A stretch of 64,000 bases of DNA from Thiohalocapsa sp964524185 (GCA_964524185.1 CAZGCI010000009.1:1-64000); one strand, 5' to 3'; counted from the first letter of the stretch, positions 1 to 8,971 are shown. Made by a program: numbers and translations. Notes: generated by a model from the sequence alone, not told the origin.

Positions 1-1
1 G

Positions 2-538
2 GCGGCCGATATCCGCCGCCGGCCCGCGTCGCCGGCGGAAGAGCGCGACGCCCTGCTGCGCGCCGGCGTGACGTCGGAGGTGGCCGACGACCTGGTTTGG
101 CGACGTTCTCAGCTGTCTCTGGCGCGGTTGGAGCTGCGCGACGAGGCGGCGCGCGACGGCTGGCTCGGCACATCGCGCTACCGCGAGGAACTGCGCCGCC
201 TCAACGGGCAGCAGGTCTCCATCGAAGAGTCCATCGGCCTGGATGCTTATGACCGCTATCTCTATGAGACGGGCCAGACCAACCGCGTCGCGGTGGATTC
301 GGTGATCCCGGGCTCCGTGGGCGAGGAGAGTGGCCTGCAGCCGGGCGACATCATCGAGCGCTATGGTGACGCCCCCGTGCTGGACTTCCAGGACTTGCGC
401 GACGCGACCAGCGCCGGCGCCCGCGGTGAGCTGGTGCCTGTGAGCGTGCGCCGCGACGGTCAGCTGTTGGAGGTCTGGCTGCCGCGGGGCCCCATCGGCA
501 TTGGGCTGGATGCGGCGCGGGTCGCGCCGGGCAACTGA
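2..538 (+). CDS. PDZ domain protein, C-terminal part (5' truncated)
   Basis: The reading frame is open from base 2 without a start, so the gene begins upstream of the window. The visible 178 codons start with a charged, probably helical stretch and end with a PDZ domain: a typical core is seen in VIPGSVGEESGLQPGDII, followed by a beta-rich end. PDZ domains of this layout bind C-terminal peptides in the periplasm or at the membrane and are usually attached to a protease or to a scaffold. No protease residues lie in the visible part, so the enzyme part, if any, is outside. It could equally be a stand-alone PDZ adaptor. Confidence 0.7.
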   Translation, partial: AADIRRRPASPAEERDALLRAGVTSEVADDLVWRRSQLSLARLELRDEAARDGWLGTSRYREELRRLNGQQVSIEESIGLDAYDRYLYETGQTNRVAVDSVIPGSVGEESGLQPGDIIERYGDAPVLDFQDLRDATSAGARGELVPVSVRRDGQLLEVWLPRGPIGIGLDAARVAPGN

Positions 539-785
539 GGCTGCGGCTCTAGGCGGGAACTCGTCGGCCGATCAGGGCAATTACCTGGTTGAATGCTGGG
601 TTTTCGCCTGCACCTCGCCTGTTACAACGCTGGGAGAGGCGCCGCCACTGAGGCGGTGCCTCGGCCGCCGGTGCACTGCCAACTGCACGCCCAGCTGCGC
701 CCCAACTGCCGCGATGGTCATCCCTCGGCGCGCCGGGGCCGTCCAATCCGGCGCCCTCGCCACAGTCAAACCAAGGTCAATGTCC

Positions 786-1205
786 ATGTCCGAAATCACC
801 ATCGAAGAACGCCAAAGCATGACCCGCAAGGTCATGAGCCTGTTGGAGGGCTGGAATCTGAGCGCCCAGGACATGATCCGCCTGCTGCAGCTGCCCGACA
901 GCGTCAAGGCGCGCAACATCTCCCGATTCCGCGAAGAAGAGGCGTTTCCGGCAGATGCGGTGGTGGATCGGCGCGTGGCCTACCTGCTGCGCATCGAGCA
1001 AGCGCTGCAGACCTATTTTCCGCGCAACCCGGAGATGCGCGATCTCTGGGTCAAGCGTGGCAACAAGCAGTTCGGCAAGCGCGCGCCCATCGCCGTGATG
1101 GTGGAGGACGGCGAGAGCGGACTGATCTCCGTGCTCTCCCACCTGGACTGTACCTTTGCCTGGGACCTCACGGGTTCCAAGAGTGAGTACAGCACGGCCG
1201 GATGA
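786..1205 (+). CDS. DUF2384 (MbcA/ParS/Xre toxin-binding domain) protein, orphan
   Basis: Product of 139 residues. The C-terminal half has the pattern of the antitoxin Xre/MbcA/ParS toxin-binding domain: RVAYLLRIEQAL, a W near LWVKRG, then a small conserved end. The N-terminal third is helical and could be a degenerate Xre-type DNA-binding part. I chose the ATG at 786 because AAGG at 773-776 gives a spacing of 9; an in-frame ATG at 780 is closer than usual to that site. These proteins normally pair with a RES-domain NAD-consuming toxin, but none is encoded next to it, so it may be an orphan or act as a regulator. The 246 bases before it hold no gene that I can see. Confidence 0.6.
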   Translation: MSEITIEERQSMTRKVMSLLEGWNLSAQDMIRLLQLPDSVKARNISRFREEEAFPADAVVDRRVAYLLRIEQALQTYFPRNPEMRDLWVKRGNKQFGKRAPIAVMVEDGESGLISVLSHLDCTFAWDLTGSKSEYSTAG

Positions 1206-1305
1206 GCACGGGACCTCGATGGCTCAACGGCGTGAGCCATCGGCAGCGGCGCGACCGGCGGAAGGCGAGGGCCGAAGATATCGGCTCACGCCGGACGGAC
1301 GTCGG

Positions 1306-1335
1306 CCCTAGCCCCCAGCCCCTAACCCCTAGCCA
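1306..1335. repeat. Short CTAGCCCC-type repeat, degenerate
   Basis: A run of CCCTAGCCCC / CCCCTAGCC units, the reverse complement of the GGGGCTAGG units seen at 34541-34620 and 60012-60036. It lies in the 214-base gap between two genes, which otherwise shows nothing. Confidence 0.4.
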
Positions 1336-1419
1336 CCAGCGCATCTCCCCTTGGCCCTTCTCCTGGGCCGCGTCACGGCCGCTGTTGGATCTGCAACCTC
1401 AGCCTCGCTAGAAAGAGCC

Positions 1420-1911
1420 ATGATGCCCAATCCTGCAACCTCGCCGACGTCGGCTACGCGGCCCTCGACTGGTTTACAGGTGCGCTCCCGCGCCTCGCGC
1501 GTCGCGTGGCTGGGCGCGGCACTCTTGGCGGGCTGTGCCGGTCCGCCGCCGGACACCGCCCCCGTCGTGTTGTCCACCGACCCTGGCCGTGTCCCCTTTG
1601 TAGAGGTCGCGCTCCCCCCGGGCGAGACGAGCGGCCCCGATCCCCTGACGCTGGCACCGAGCCTGTATGGCATCGGCGAGCCCGTGGAGGGCAACTACGC
1701 CGAAGTCGTGGAGCTGCTGTCCGCAACCGCCGACCAGCAGGTGGTGCTCTTCACCCAGACGGACCTGCCCGACGACTCAGTACGCAGCCAGCGACACCGT
1801 CTGGAATTCGCACCGAGCGGCGGCGACTGGCAGCTGATCTGGGCCGGTCGCCAGGTGCAGTGCTGGCCGGGCCGCGGGCACCAGGATTGGGCCAGCGGAC
1901 CCTGCCTCTGA
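1420..1911 (+). CDS. Predicted lipoprotein, unknown function
   Basis: Product of 163 residues. After a basic stretch there is a hydrophobic helix ending in LLAGC, a good lipobox, so the mature protein is probably lipid-anchored at the Cys and exposed to the periplasm. The n-region is long (about 25 residues), so the true start could be later. A purine-rich AAAGAG precedes tandem ATGs at 1420 and 1423. The rest is beta-rich with two Cys near the C-terminus (QCWPG, GPCL) that could form a disulfide. I do not recognise a family. The gene is 82 bases upstream of phoD in the same direction and may share its transcript. Confidence 0.6.
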   Translation: MMPNPATSPTSATRPSTGLQVRSRASRVAWLGAALLAGCAGPPPDTAPVVLSTDPGRVPFVEVALPPGETSGPDPLTLAPSLYGIGEPVEGNYAEVVELLSATADQQVVLFTQTDLPDDSVRSQRHRLEFAPSGGDWQLIWAGRQVQCWPGRGHQDWASGPCL

Positions 1912-1993
1912 AGCAGGGCGGACATCAGGCCGTCACAGTCGTTCGGTACCGTAGCGACGATGGCCCGCACACCGCTCCCTTTGGAGACCACCG

Positions 1994-3550
1994 ATGCGAA
2001 ACACCACCGGCTGGCGTAGACGCGATCTGTTACAGGCTTTAGTGGGCCTGCCGCTCGCCGGCGCCGCCACGATTGCCCCCGCTGCGCCCGGCTTCGCTCG
2101 CGACCCTTTCAGCCTCGGTGTGGCATCCGGCTACCCGCGACCGGATGGCATGGTGCTCTGGACCCGCCTGGCACCGGAGCCCTGGGCACCCGCCGGCGGC
2201 ATGCCGCCCGCCGCCGTGCCGGTGCGCTGGGAGGTCGCGCAGGACGCGAGCTTCCGACACATTGCCGCCGCCGGGACGGTGTATGCGACGGCAGACTGGG
2301 CGCATTCGGTGCACGTTGAGCCCTATGGCCTGGAGCCGGGCCGCGAGTACTGGTACCGGTTCCACGTGGGCGACGCCACCAGTCCGGTGGGCCGCACCCG
2401 CACGGCACCGCCGCTAGCTGCCATGGCGGACCAGCTGCGCATCGGCGTCGGCTCTTGTCAGCACTACGCGCACGGCTTCTACAGTGCGTACCGGCATGTG
2501 GCGGCGGACGACCTCGACCTCTTTCTGCATCTCGGCGACTACATCTACGAGTCTTCCTGGGGCAGCGACCATGTGCGCTCCCAGGGCGTGGAAGAGCCGC
2601 ATACGCTCTCGGATTATCGCCGACACTATGCCCTGTATAAGTCCGATCCGGACCTGCAGGCGGCACACGCCAGCTGCCCCTGGCTCGTGGTCTGGGACGA
2701 CCACGAAGTGGACAACGACTACGCCGACAGCCTCTCTCAGGATGACGACGAGCCCGGTTGGTTCCTGGCCCGTCGCGCCGCCGCCTACCGCGCCTACTAC
2801 GAGCACATGCCGCTGCCGCGGGGCATGGTCCCCTTCGGCCCGCACATGCGCATCCATACCCGATTGGACTTCGGCCGGCTCGCCCGCCTGCACATGCTGG
2901 ACGATCGCCAGTATCGCAGCCCCCAGCCCTGCCCAAAACCCGGGCACGCGGGCTCCAATTTCATCACCAGCGACTGCGACGAGCGACTCGATCCGCAGGC
3001 GACCCTGCTGGGCGAGCGCCAGGAGCGCTGGCTCGCAGCGGGTTTGCGAGGCTCCGAGGCCCGCTGGAACCTGCTCGGCCAACAGACCCTGATGGCACAC
3101 GCGGATGGTCGCGAAGGGCCGGGCGAGGTATTCTACTCCGACGGCTGGGACGGGTACCCGGCTGCACGCCAGCGGCTGTTGGACCAGTTCGCCGACGGCG
3201 TCTGCGCCAACCCGGTGGTGCTCGGCGGCGACGTGCACTCATTCTGGGTGACAGACCTCAAGCAGGACTTCGCGGACGCGGCCGCGCCGCCTGTGGCCAG
3301 CGAATTCGTCGCTACCTCCATCACCTCCCGACCGCCACCGGAGGAGCGCATCCAGGCCGCCCTGCGCGAGAACCCGCACATCCATTACGCCACCGGCCAG
3401 CATCGCGGCTATCTGCGCCTGACGGTGACACCTGACCGGCTCACCGCAGACCTGCGCCGCGTGACGACCATCCGCGAGCGCGACGCCGATTGCGAGAACG
3501 TTGCGTCCTATGTCGTCGCCAACGGCCTTCCTGGGCCACAGCCGGCTTGA
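1994..3550 (+). CDS. phoD: Alkaline phosphatase D family, Tat-exported
   Basis: Product of 518 residues, normal for PhoD-type phosphodiesterase/alkaline phosphatases, which release phosphate from extracellular organophosphates using an Fe3+/Ca2+ centre. The N-terminus has a twin-arginine signal (RRRDLLQAL then a hydrophobic stretch ending APAAPG). The PhoD N-terminal beta domain follows (FSLGVASGYPRPDGMVLWTRL), then the metallophosphatase domain with GSCQHY, HLGDYIYE, WDDHEVDNDY and LGGDVHSFW, the expected metal ligands. GGAG 7 bases before the ATG supports the start. Iron in the active site of this family fits the iron theme of the region, but no Fur-type site is seen in front. Confidence 0.9.
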   Translation: MRNTTGWRRRDLLQALVGLPLAGAATIAPAAPGFARDPFSLGVASGYPRPDGMVLWTRLAPEPWAPAGGMPPAAVPVRWEVAQDASFRHIAAAGTVYATADWAHSVHVEPYGLEPGREYWYRFHVGDATSPVGRTRTAPPLAAMADQLRIGVGSCQHYAHGFYSAYRHVAADDLDLFLHLGDYIYESSWGSDHVRSQGVEEPHTLSDYRRHYALYKSDPDLQAAHASCPWLVVWDDHEVDNDYADSLSQDDDEPGWFLARRAAAYRAYYEHMPLPRGMVPFGPHMRIHTRLDFGRLARLHMLDDRQYRSPQPCPKPGHAGSNFITSDCDERLDPQATLLGERQERWLAAGLRGSEARWNLLGQQTLMAHADGREGPGEVFYSDGWDGYPAARQRLLDQFADGVCANPVVLGGDVHSFWVTDLKQDFADAAAPPVASEFVATSITSRPPPEERIQAALRENPHIHYATGQHRGYLRLTVTPDRLTADLRRVTTIRERDADCENVASYVVANGLPGPQPA

Positions 3551-3646
3551 GTCGTTGGCGCATCCGTCAGTGGCGAATGCCCCGGCCGCCGAGCTCCATT
3601 GCTTGACCGCGCCATCGCGGATGGCGATCCGCAGGCGCCGACGCCG

Positions 3647-5038
3647 TCAGGCCTGCAACAGGCATGGACCGGCGCCCGGCTCCCCAAAGGAGTGCGCAGC
3701 GGTGCTGACCTGCGAGAGCGCCAGCGCGAAGGCGCCGATGCCGGAGCCTCTCAGCATCACACAGGGCTTGCCGTGGCGTTTGCAGAAGCGCTTGGTGCGC
3801 AGGCTGGCGTCGTGGCTGACGCTGTCCAGCGGACAGATCACCGCATCGGCGCTGGCGAGGAGGGCCTCCAGCCGCGCACGATTGTCCTCGAGCCCGCCGT
3901 CATGGCGCAGCAGCTCGCCGTTGCACCGTTGCACGATGGCGCGGTAATGGGCATTGAGGGAGCCGCGTCCGCCGACGCACAGGATGCGCCTGCCGCTCAG
4001 GTCGATGGCATCCAGACGCCCTTGGGCGGCATTGGGGCAGGCGGCACAATCGCTGTTGCAGTCGCACTCATCCACAGACAGCGCCCGTGTCAGCAGCGCT
4101 TCCAGCGCCTGCAGCGATGCCTCCCGGTCCGCGAGCGCCGCGGCTGTCGCAGTGTACTGCTCCGCGCTCGCCGCGAGGCGCTGCTGGTAGTCGGCCACCT
4201 CTGCCGCGTGCTCCCGGGCGGTGCTGCGCAGGGCCGCGATCTCCTGATCCTTCGCGTCCACCTGGGTGCGCAGGGCCTTGAACTCGGCGCCGGACTCCAG
4301 CGCGGCGAGCTTTGTCTGCGCCGCCGCCAGCGCCGCTTCCACCCCGCGCAGTGCGTCCAGGCGCCGCCGTGCCTCGGCCAAGCGGGCCGTCTTGTCGGCC
4401 AGCGCCCGCTCGCTGCGCGCCTCTGCCGCCGCACTGTCGCGCCGCACGCACTTGAGCGTCTCGCGCGTTTCGGCCAGGGCCTTCAGGTCTGCATTCAGGC
4501 CCGCACCGATCTGGTGGGAGAGCATGTGCACGTCCTCGTAGGCCAGGGTGCGCATCTCCGGGGGCGCGTGGGCGTGTGACATCACCGCCCAAAAGGCACC
4601 TTGCACCTCACCGTTCGCCAGCGCCTCATCCCACAGTTGCTCTAGGTCTGCCGGCGCCCGCGCCCGAGCAAAGCGCTTGATAATGAGCGCATATTTTTGC
4701 TCCAGCGTGCGTTGCACTGCCTGCGACAACGGGTTCTTGCTCTCCGCGGCGGCGACGAAGCTCACGTGGACCTCGAAGTCGCTGAGCGCATGCTGTGGGG
4801 TGCAGCCGGATTTCTTCGCCAGTCGGCGCAGCTCGTCCACGTGCAGGCAGGTGCCGATGACGGGGCAGTGGTACTTATGCGGCAGATCCCACAAGCGGAG
4901 CCGACCGCCCGGCGAGCCTTGCCCAGGCCGGCGGCCGACCGCGGCCGACGGGGGGCGTGACAGCGCCGAGACGGGAAACGATGGATGGGGACCGATCCCG
5001 TCCATGGGCAGATCGCCAAAGCTGACCTTTTCGCACAT
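3647..5038 (-). CDS. DUF2325 domain protein with coiled coil
   Basis: Product of 463 residues, unknown function. Three parts are visible: an N-terminal region (about 50-185) with conserved-looking Cys/His positions (HKYHCPVIGTCLH), a long Ala/Arg/Glu-rich coiled coil (about 190-330), a Cys cluster CDCNSDCAAC (about 335-346), and a C-terminal DUF2325 domain (about 360-450; ILCVGGRGSLNAHYR, CPLDSVSHDA). DUF2325 has a Rossmann-like look. GGAG 8 bases before the ATG supports the start. It is downstream of, and on the same strand as, the small gene at 5162-5440, with a Fur-like site upstream of both. The Cys clusters suggest metal or redox binding, which is inference only. Confidence 0.8.
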   Translation of the reverse strand: MCEKVSFGDLPMDGIGPHPSFPVSALSRPPSAAVGRRPGQGSPGGRLRLWDLPHKYHCPVIGTCLHVDELRRLAKKSGCTPQHALSDFEVHVSFVAAAESKNPLSQAVQRTLEQKYALIIKRFARARAPADLEQLWDEALANGEVQGAFWAVMSHAHAPPEMRTLAYEDVHMLSHQIGAGLNADLKALAETRETLKCVRRDSAAAEARSERALADKTARLAEARRRLDALRGVEAALAAAQTKLAALESGAEFKALRTQVDAKDQEIAALRSTAREHAAEVADYQQRLAASAEQYTATAAALADREASLQALEALLTRALSVDECDCNSDCAACPNAAQGRLDAIDLSGRRILCVGGRGSLNAHYRAIVQRCNGELLRHDGGLEDNRARLEALLASADAVICPLDSVSHDASLRTKRFCKRHGKPCVMLRGSGIGAFALALSQVSTAAHSFGEPGAGPCLLQA

Positions 5039-5095
5039 GACAAAAGCTCCGGTTGGCTGTGATCCAGCGATGAGCTAGGGGAAGGAGACGGTGAC

Positions 5096-5165
5096 GGGCC
5101 AGTGAACGACCCGCTGGCGTGCCGCCGCCCTGGTCGCCCGTCGGTCCGAGGCAGGGCTTCGCTAA
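5096..5165 (-). repeat. R1 interspersed repeat, head half (copy a)
   Basis: Reads GGCCAGTGAACGACCCGCTG then a GGCGTGCC core and GTCGGTCCGAGGC, matching the copies at 45165, 53671 and 59301 with some decay. It lies between the DUF2325 gene and the small upstream gene and contains the TAG stop codon of the latter. Confidence 0.7.
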
Positions 5166-5440
5166 CCGTTGGCAGACGGCGGGCATTGCGCGGCCAACAG
5201 ATACCAGTGGCGATTCAGCTGGCAAAAGGCCGTGCGCTGTTCCGGCTGGTTGCTGAGTGCGGGGTGCAGCGCCAGGGCGCCGCTGTCGCGGGCGATCCTG
5301 CGGGCGAGCGCCGGTGACCGGCGAGCCACGTAGTCACGCACCATCTCGGCGATGCGCGCCTTCAAGGTGTCCACCGGGACGGCCTCGTCAAGGGCCGGGG
5401 CAAGCTCATTGGAAAAGATGACGGCGTCGGACGCTGACAT
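5162..5440 (-). CDS. Small conserved-looking hypothetical protein (92 aa)
   Basis: I do not recognise a family with certainty. The 92 residues are helical at the N-terminus (acidic, then Arg-rich RRSPALARRIARD) and end with FCQLNRHWYLLAAQCP, which has two Cys. AGGAG 9 bases before the ATG supports the start. It precedes the DUF2325 gene on the same strand with a gap of 123 bases that holds an R1 repeat; its stop codon TAG falls inside the repeat, so the original C-terminus may have been longer. The Fur-like site at 5582-5603 lies upstream. Confidence 0.55.
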   Translation of the reverse strand: MSASDAVIFSNELAPALDEAVPVDTLKARIAEMVRDYVARRSPALARRIARDSGALALHPALSNQPEQRTAFCQLNRHWYLLAAQCPPSANG

Positions 5441-5581
5441 TTTGGGGTCTCCTGCTGGACGCTAGTGCATGGGATCATTGGTTCGTCGCTGTTCGGCCGG
5501 CTCGCCGGCGCCCGTGGTTCCGGGGCAACCGGGCCGGCGGCCTCGGCTGCACGAATGCGTGCAAGCGTTTACAATAACCTA

Positions 5582-5603
5582 AATACGAACCATTCGCGTT
5601 CAA
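5582..5603. promoter_or_regulatory. Fur-box-like site in divergent promoter
   Basis: AATACGAACCATTCGCGTT, whose reverse strand reads GCGAATGGTTCGTATT, shares ATTCGTATT-type halves with the sites at 49489 and 53968. It sits between the minus-strand small gene (start 5440) and the CPBP gene (start 5666), so it could serve either. Confidence 0.5.
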
Positions 5604-5665
5604 GTTATTACAGGTTGCAGGCCGTGTCAATTGCTAGCGCCGAACCGATCAGCAAAGACGACCCG

Positions 5666-6484
5666 ATGTCGTCGCAGACCCTTCTACCCTTCCTGGCCGT
5701 CACCTTCTCGATCACCTGGGGTGTGCTCGGGTTTTACAATCTCGCTCCGGCGCGCGCGTCGGCCTGGTTCGGCGAGATCAGCGGGTCGCATCCGCTGTTC
5801 CTCCTGGCAACCTGGGCGCCGGCCATCGCGGCCTTGGGCTTGGTCTATGCCTATGCCGGCACCGCGGGCCTGCGGCGATTCCTGCGGCGGCTGCTGCTCT
5901 GGCGGTGCTCGGTGGGATGGGTGGCGTTTGTGTTGATCGGGCTGCCGCTGGTCTTTGTCGCCGGTTCGTTGATCCAGGGCGGGCCGCTGCTGGTGCCGCT
6001 GCCGCCCGAAGGCGCGGCACCGGTCGTCGCCGTGCTGTTCATGATGCTGTTCCTCGGTCCCATCGAGGAACTCGGTTGGCGCGGCGTGGCTCAGCCCCTG
6101 CTGCAGCGCCACATGGCACCGATCTGGGCGGGGCTGTTGATTGGTGCGGTTTGGGGTATCTGGCACCTGCCGGCGTTCTTTCTCGCGGGGACCGTCTTCG
6201 GCGGCTGGAACTTCCTACCCTTCTTCGTCGGCAACCTAGCGCTCGCCGTGCTCGTGACGCCGCTCTTCAATCTGACAAGGGGCAGCCTGCTGTGGCCCAT
6301 GCTGTTTCACTGGCAGCTCATCAACCCCTTCTGGCCCGACGCGCAGCCCTGGGATACCTGGATGCTCGTCGTCTTCGCGATGCTGGTCGTCTGGTGGTAC
6401 CGCGACAGGATGTTCGTCCGCGCAGGCGCAGTAACCGAGGTCGTACCGGTATGGGACCGCACCGCGTTGCAGACAGTGCGGTGA
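5666..6484 (+). CDS. CPBP family intramembrane glutamic endopeptidase-like protein
   Basis: Product of 272 residues with about eight hydrophobic segments. The family signature is present: EELGWRG at about 134-140 (the EExxxR motif), GIWHLPAFF about 30 residues later, and a C-terminal LFHWQLINP, giving the catalytic Glu/Arg and His set of CPBP (Rce1/CAAX-like) membrane proteases. The frame is open further upstream, but 5666 is the first ATG before the first membrane segment; no strong ribosome site is seen. Substrate unknown. In bacteria such proteins process membrane or secreted peptides or confer self-immunity. It is divergent from the DUF2325 pair and shares their Fur-like promoter region. 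Confidence 0.8.
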   Translation: MSSQTLLPFLAVTFSITWGVLGFYNLAPARASAWFGEISGSHPLFLLATWAPAIAALGLVYAYAGTAGLRRFLRRLLLWRCSVGWVAFVLIGLPLVFVAGSLIQGGPLLVPLPPEGAAPVVAVLFMMLFLGPIEELGWRGVAQPLLQRHMAPIWAGLLIGAVWGIWHLPAFFLAGTVFGGWNFLPFFVGNLALAVLVTPLFNLTRGSLLWPMLFHWQLINPFWPDAQPWDTWMLVVFAMLVVWWYRDRMFVRAGAVTEVVPVWDRTALQTVR

Positions 6485-6567
6485 CTGCCATGCGCGCCGC
6501 CCTTACATGAGCCGATCTGCCGGTGCTCCGGGCAGGGGCCTAGAAAAGGCCGTCGAGCGCTTCATCG

Positions 6568-6590
6568 GTGACGCGGCCGGGCGTTTTTTT
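6568..6590 (+). terminator. Possible terminator after CPBP gene
   Basis: A GC-rich stretch (GCGGCCGGGCG) runs directly into seven T residues about 95 bases after the CPBP stop codon. The stem is short, so this is weak. Confidence 0.3.
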
Positions 6591-6632
6591 CGACGATGAC
6601 GCGCCAAGGCCAGCTCACCCATCCCGGCGCGG

Positions 6633-7235
6633 TCATGCGATGGCGCGGCGGAAGGCTTGGACCGCGTCGTATTGGTCCGGCATCCGGGCGTGGGCCGCGA
6701 GCAGCCCGATGTCGAGCTCGGGGAGCAGGCAGCTGTTGGTGCTTTGGCGGTAGCCTTCTCCCTCGAGGCAGTGCACATGCAGATCGTCTTTGCGCCAGAT
6801 CCAGACCTCCGGAATCGCCAGCGCCTGGTATAGGGGCAGCTTGCTCAGCGCGTCGCTCGCGACCACCACCTCGATCACCAGGTCCGGTATCGGCTTGTCC
6901 TTGCCGATGCAGTAGGACTCGTCTGGCTCGCCGGCGGCCCGCTCCGGCTGCTTCAGCGTGAAGCCGCCGCGCCCGTAAAAGCGAATGCCCGTGTGCTCCA
7001 TGTAGGCCTCCAACAGATAGCTGATGCTTCGTTTGCGATGCTCGTGTTCGGATCCAACGGGGGACACGATCTCCAACCTCCCATCCACATAGGTCAGCCG
7101 CACCGCGCGGGTGTCCTGAAAGCAGGCCGACAGTTGTTGGAAACGCGCCCAAGAGATCCCTTCGAGCAGGATGCGCTGCTCCTCCATCGCCCGAACGGGC
7201 GCGTCGGTGCCGGGTGAGTCGATCACGGTTGTCAT
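6633..7235 (-). CDS. Uma2 family (DUF820) endonuclease-like protein
   Basis: Product of 200 residues. The Uma2/DUF820 PD-(D/E)XK-like core is visible: TYVDGRLEIVSP, a following EHEHRK, then the acidic PDLVIEVVV and EVWIWR strand. These proteins are restriction-like nucleases of unknown cellular role that are often found singly or in many copies in cyanobacteria and Chromatiaceae. AGGAGG 8 bases before the ATG at 7235 fixes the start; the frame is open further upstream but without a comparable site. It follows the ABC importer genes on the same strand (gap 110) and is probably an independent cassette. Confidence 0.8.
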   Translation of the reverse strand: MTTVIDSPGTDAPVRAMEEQRILLEGISWARFQQLSACFQDTRAVRLTYVDGRLEIVSPVGSEHEHRKRSISYLLEAYMEHTGIRFYGRGGFTLKQPERAAGEPDESYCIGKDKPIPDLVIEVVVASDALSKLPLYQALAIPEVWIWRKDDLHVHCLEGEGYRQSTNSCLLPELDIGLLAAHARMPDQYDAVQAFRRAIA

Positions 7236-7345
7236 GCGACATGCCTCCTGTCGGTGCCCGGTGTTGTAGAGCGGCAGCTCGCCCTTCGCCGTGTCACACC
7301 ACACCATAGCACTGCCCGCCGGCGCTCGACGATCATCGCCGGCGG

Positions 7346-8971
7346 TTACCCCGATCTCAGCCCGCGCGGCACGACCGCGCGCTCCGCCCGCTCGAAGCCC
7401 CATTGCACCGCCAGGGCAAAGACCGCTGCCGGGATTGCGCCTTCGAGGATCAACGCCGTGTCGTCGAGCCGGATGCCGGTCAGGATGGGCTGGCCGTAGC
7501 CGCCGGCGCCAATCAGTGCGCCCAGGGTGGCCGCGCCGACGTTGATCACCGCCGCGGTCTTGATGCCGGCCAGGATCATCGGCAGCGCCAGCGGCAGTTC
7601 GATGCGCCAGAGCCGCGCGCGCGGCGGCAGCCCGATGGCCTCGGCGGACTCCCGGAGCGACGGCGCGATGCCGGTGATGCCGGCGTGGGTGTTGCGCACG
7701 ATGGGCAACAGGCTATAGAGGAACAGCGCGACCAGTGCCGAACCGGTGCCGATGCCGAACACCGGGATCATGAACACCAGCAGCGCCAGCGCGGGAATGG
7801 TCTGCGCGACGCCCACCACCGCGAGCACCACCTGGCCGAGCCGGCGTCGGTGGGCGGCGACGATGCCCAGCGGTACGGCGATCAACACCGCTGCCGACAG
7901 CGATACGCCGACCAGCAGGCCATGCACTGCGGTGGTCTTCGTCAAGCGCGCCAGCAGCCCATCACTATCCGCCGACATGACAATGCCGTGCACATCCGCC
8001 AGCAGGTCCGCCGCCGCGGCGCGCTCCGATTGCCCCTCCAGCTGCACCGCGGCGTTGAGCGCGGTCATGCGCTCGCCGTCGATGAGCCCGACGCTGCGAC
8101 GTAGCGCCTCCAGGGCGCTGGGCGCACGCTGTGCGAGCTCGATGCGCACCAGCAATAGGGCGTCGTAGTGCGGGAAGAAGCCCCGGTCATCCACCAGGGT
8201 CGCCAGGTCGTAGTAGGCGATCTCGGCGTCGGTGGTGTAGAGCGCGGTCACATCGGCGCTGCCCGCGGCCAGGGCGCGGTAGGCCAGTGCGTGCTCGACC
8301 CCCCGCACGTCCTGCTGCGGCAGCGCGTAGGCGGTCTTCAGCGCCGGCCAGCCGTCCGCGCGCTGCATGGACTCGTTCGGGAAGCGCAGGCGCAGGTTTG
8401 GATGTCGGCGCAGATCGGAAATGCGCTCGATGCCGAGCTCGGCCGCGCGCGGCTTGGTCATGCCGAGCGCATAGTTGTTCTGGAAGCCGATGGCGCCACC
8501 GAGCAGGATTCCGTCGCGCCGCAGGCGCTCGGCGAGCAGGCGTCGCCGCTCGGCGGGGTCTTGAATCTGGTTCAGCCCCGCATCGCGGAGCAGCTCGTGG
8601 ATCAGCGTGCCGGAGTATTCAACGTAGGCGTCGATCTCGCCGCTGACCAGCGCGTTGTAGACGATGCGCGTACCGCCCAGCGCCTGGCGGTGCCGCACCG
8701 GCAGCCCCGCGTCGGCGACCAGGCCCGCCAGCACCTCGCCCAGGATCACGGACTCGGTGAACTTCTTGCTGCCGATCAACACGTCCCGATCGGCACCGGT
8801 GCAGGCGGCAAGCGCCATCGCGGCAAGCGCGCCGAGCAGGCCGCGGCGCCATGCGCCCGGCATAGCGCGCGGCGACGCCCGCGCGGTCACCTGGCCTCGC
8901 TGAGGGGGTGCCGGGCGAGGTCGCTTCGGCACCAGGCGGCGGGCCCTGACCCGTTGCCTTGCGATACTCAT
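7346..8971 (-). CDS. Fused substrate-binding/permease subunit, glycine betaine/choline-type ABC importer
   Basis: Product of 541 residues combining two subunits. The N-terminal part has an Arg-rich start, a hydrophobic helix with LAAC (lipobox-like), then an OpuAC/ProX-like binding domain (about 65-320: GSKKFTESVILGEVLA, EYSGT, LYTTDAEI). The C-terminal part (about 330-535) is an OpuCB-type permease with the EAA-loop segment (SLRESAEAIGLPP). In the usual fusions of this family the permease comes first, so the binding-domain-first order is notable. The start overlaps the ATPase stop as ATGA, which indicates coupled translation. It probably imports betaine, choline or another osmoprotectant; the ligand cannot be read from the sequence. 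Confidence 0.85.
   Translation of the reverse strand: MSIARQRVRARRLVPKRPRPAPPQRGQVTARASPRAMPGAWRRGLLGALAAMALAACTGADRDVLIGSKKFTESVILGEVLAGLVADAGLPVRHRQALGGTRIVYNALVSGEIDAYVEYSGTLIHELLRDAGLNQIQDPAERRRLLAERLRRDGILLGGAIGFQNNYALGMTKPRAAELGIERISDLRRHPNLRLRFPNESMQRADGWPALKTAYALPQQDVRGVEHALAYRALAAGSADVTALYTTDAEIAYYDLATLVDDRGFFPHYDALLLVRIELAQRAPSALEALRRSVGLIDGERMTALNAAVQLEGQSERAAAADLLADVHGIVMSADSDGLLARLTKTTAVHGLLVGVSLSAAVLIAVPLGIVAAHRRRLGQVVLAVVGVAQTIPALALLVFMIPVFGIGTGSALVALFLYSLLPIVRNTHAGITGIAPSLRESAEAIGLPPRARLWRIELPLALPMILAGIKTAAVINVGAATLGALIGAGGYGQPILTGIRLDDTALILEGAIPAAVFALAVQWGFERAERAVVPRGLRSG

Noticed and set aside
3599..4579. Open frame of 326 codons opposite the DUF2325 gene
   Set aside because: Antisense shadow of the coiled coil; the minus-strand product has a recognisable C-terminal domain and a ribosome site.
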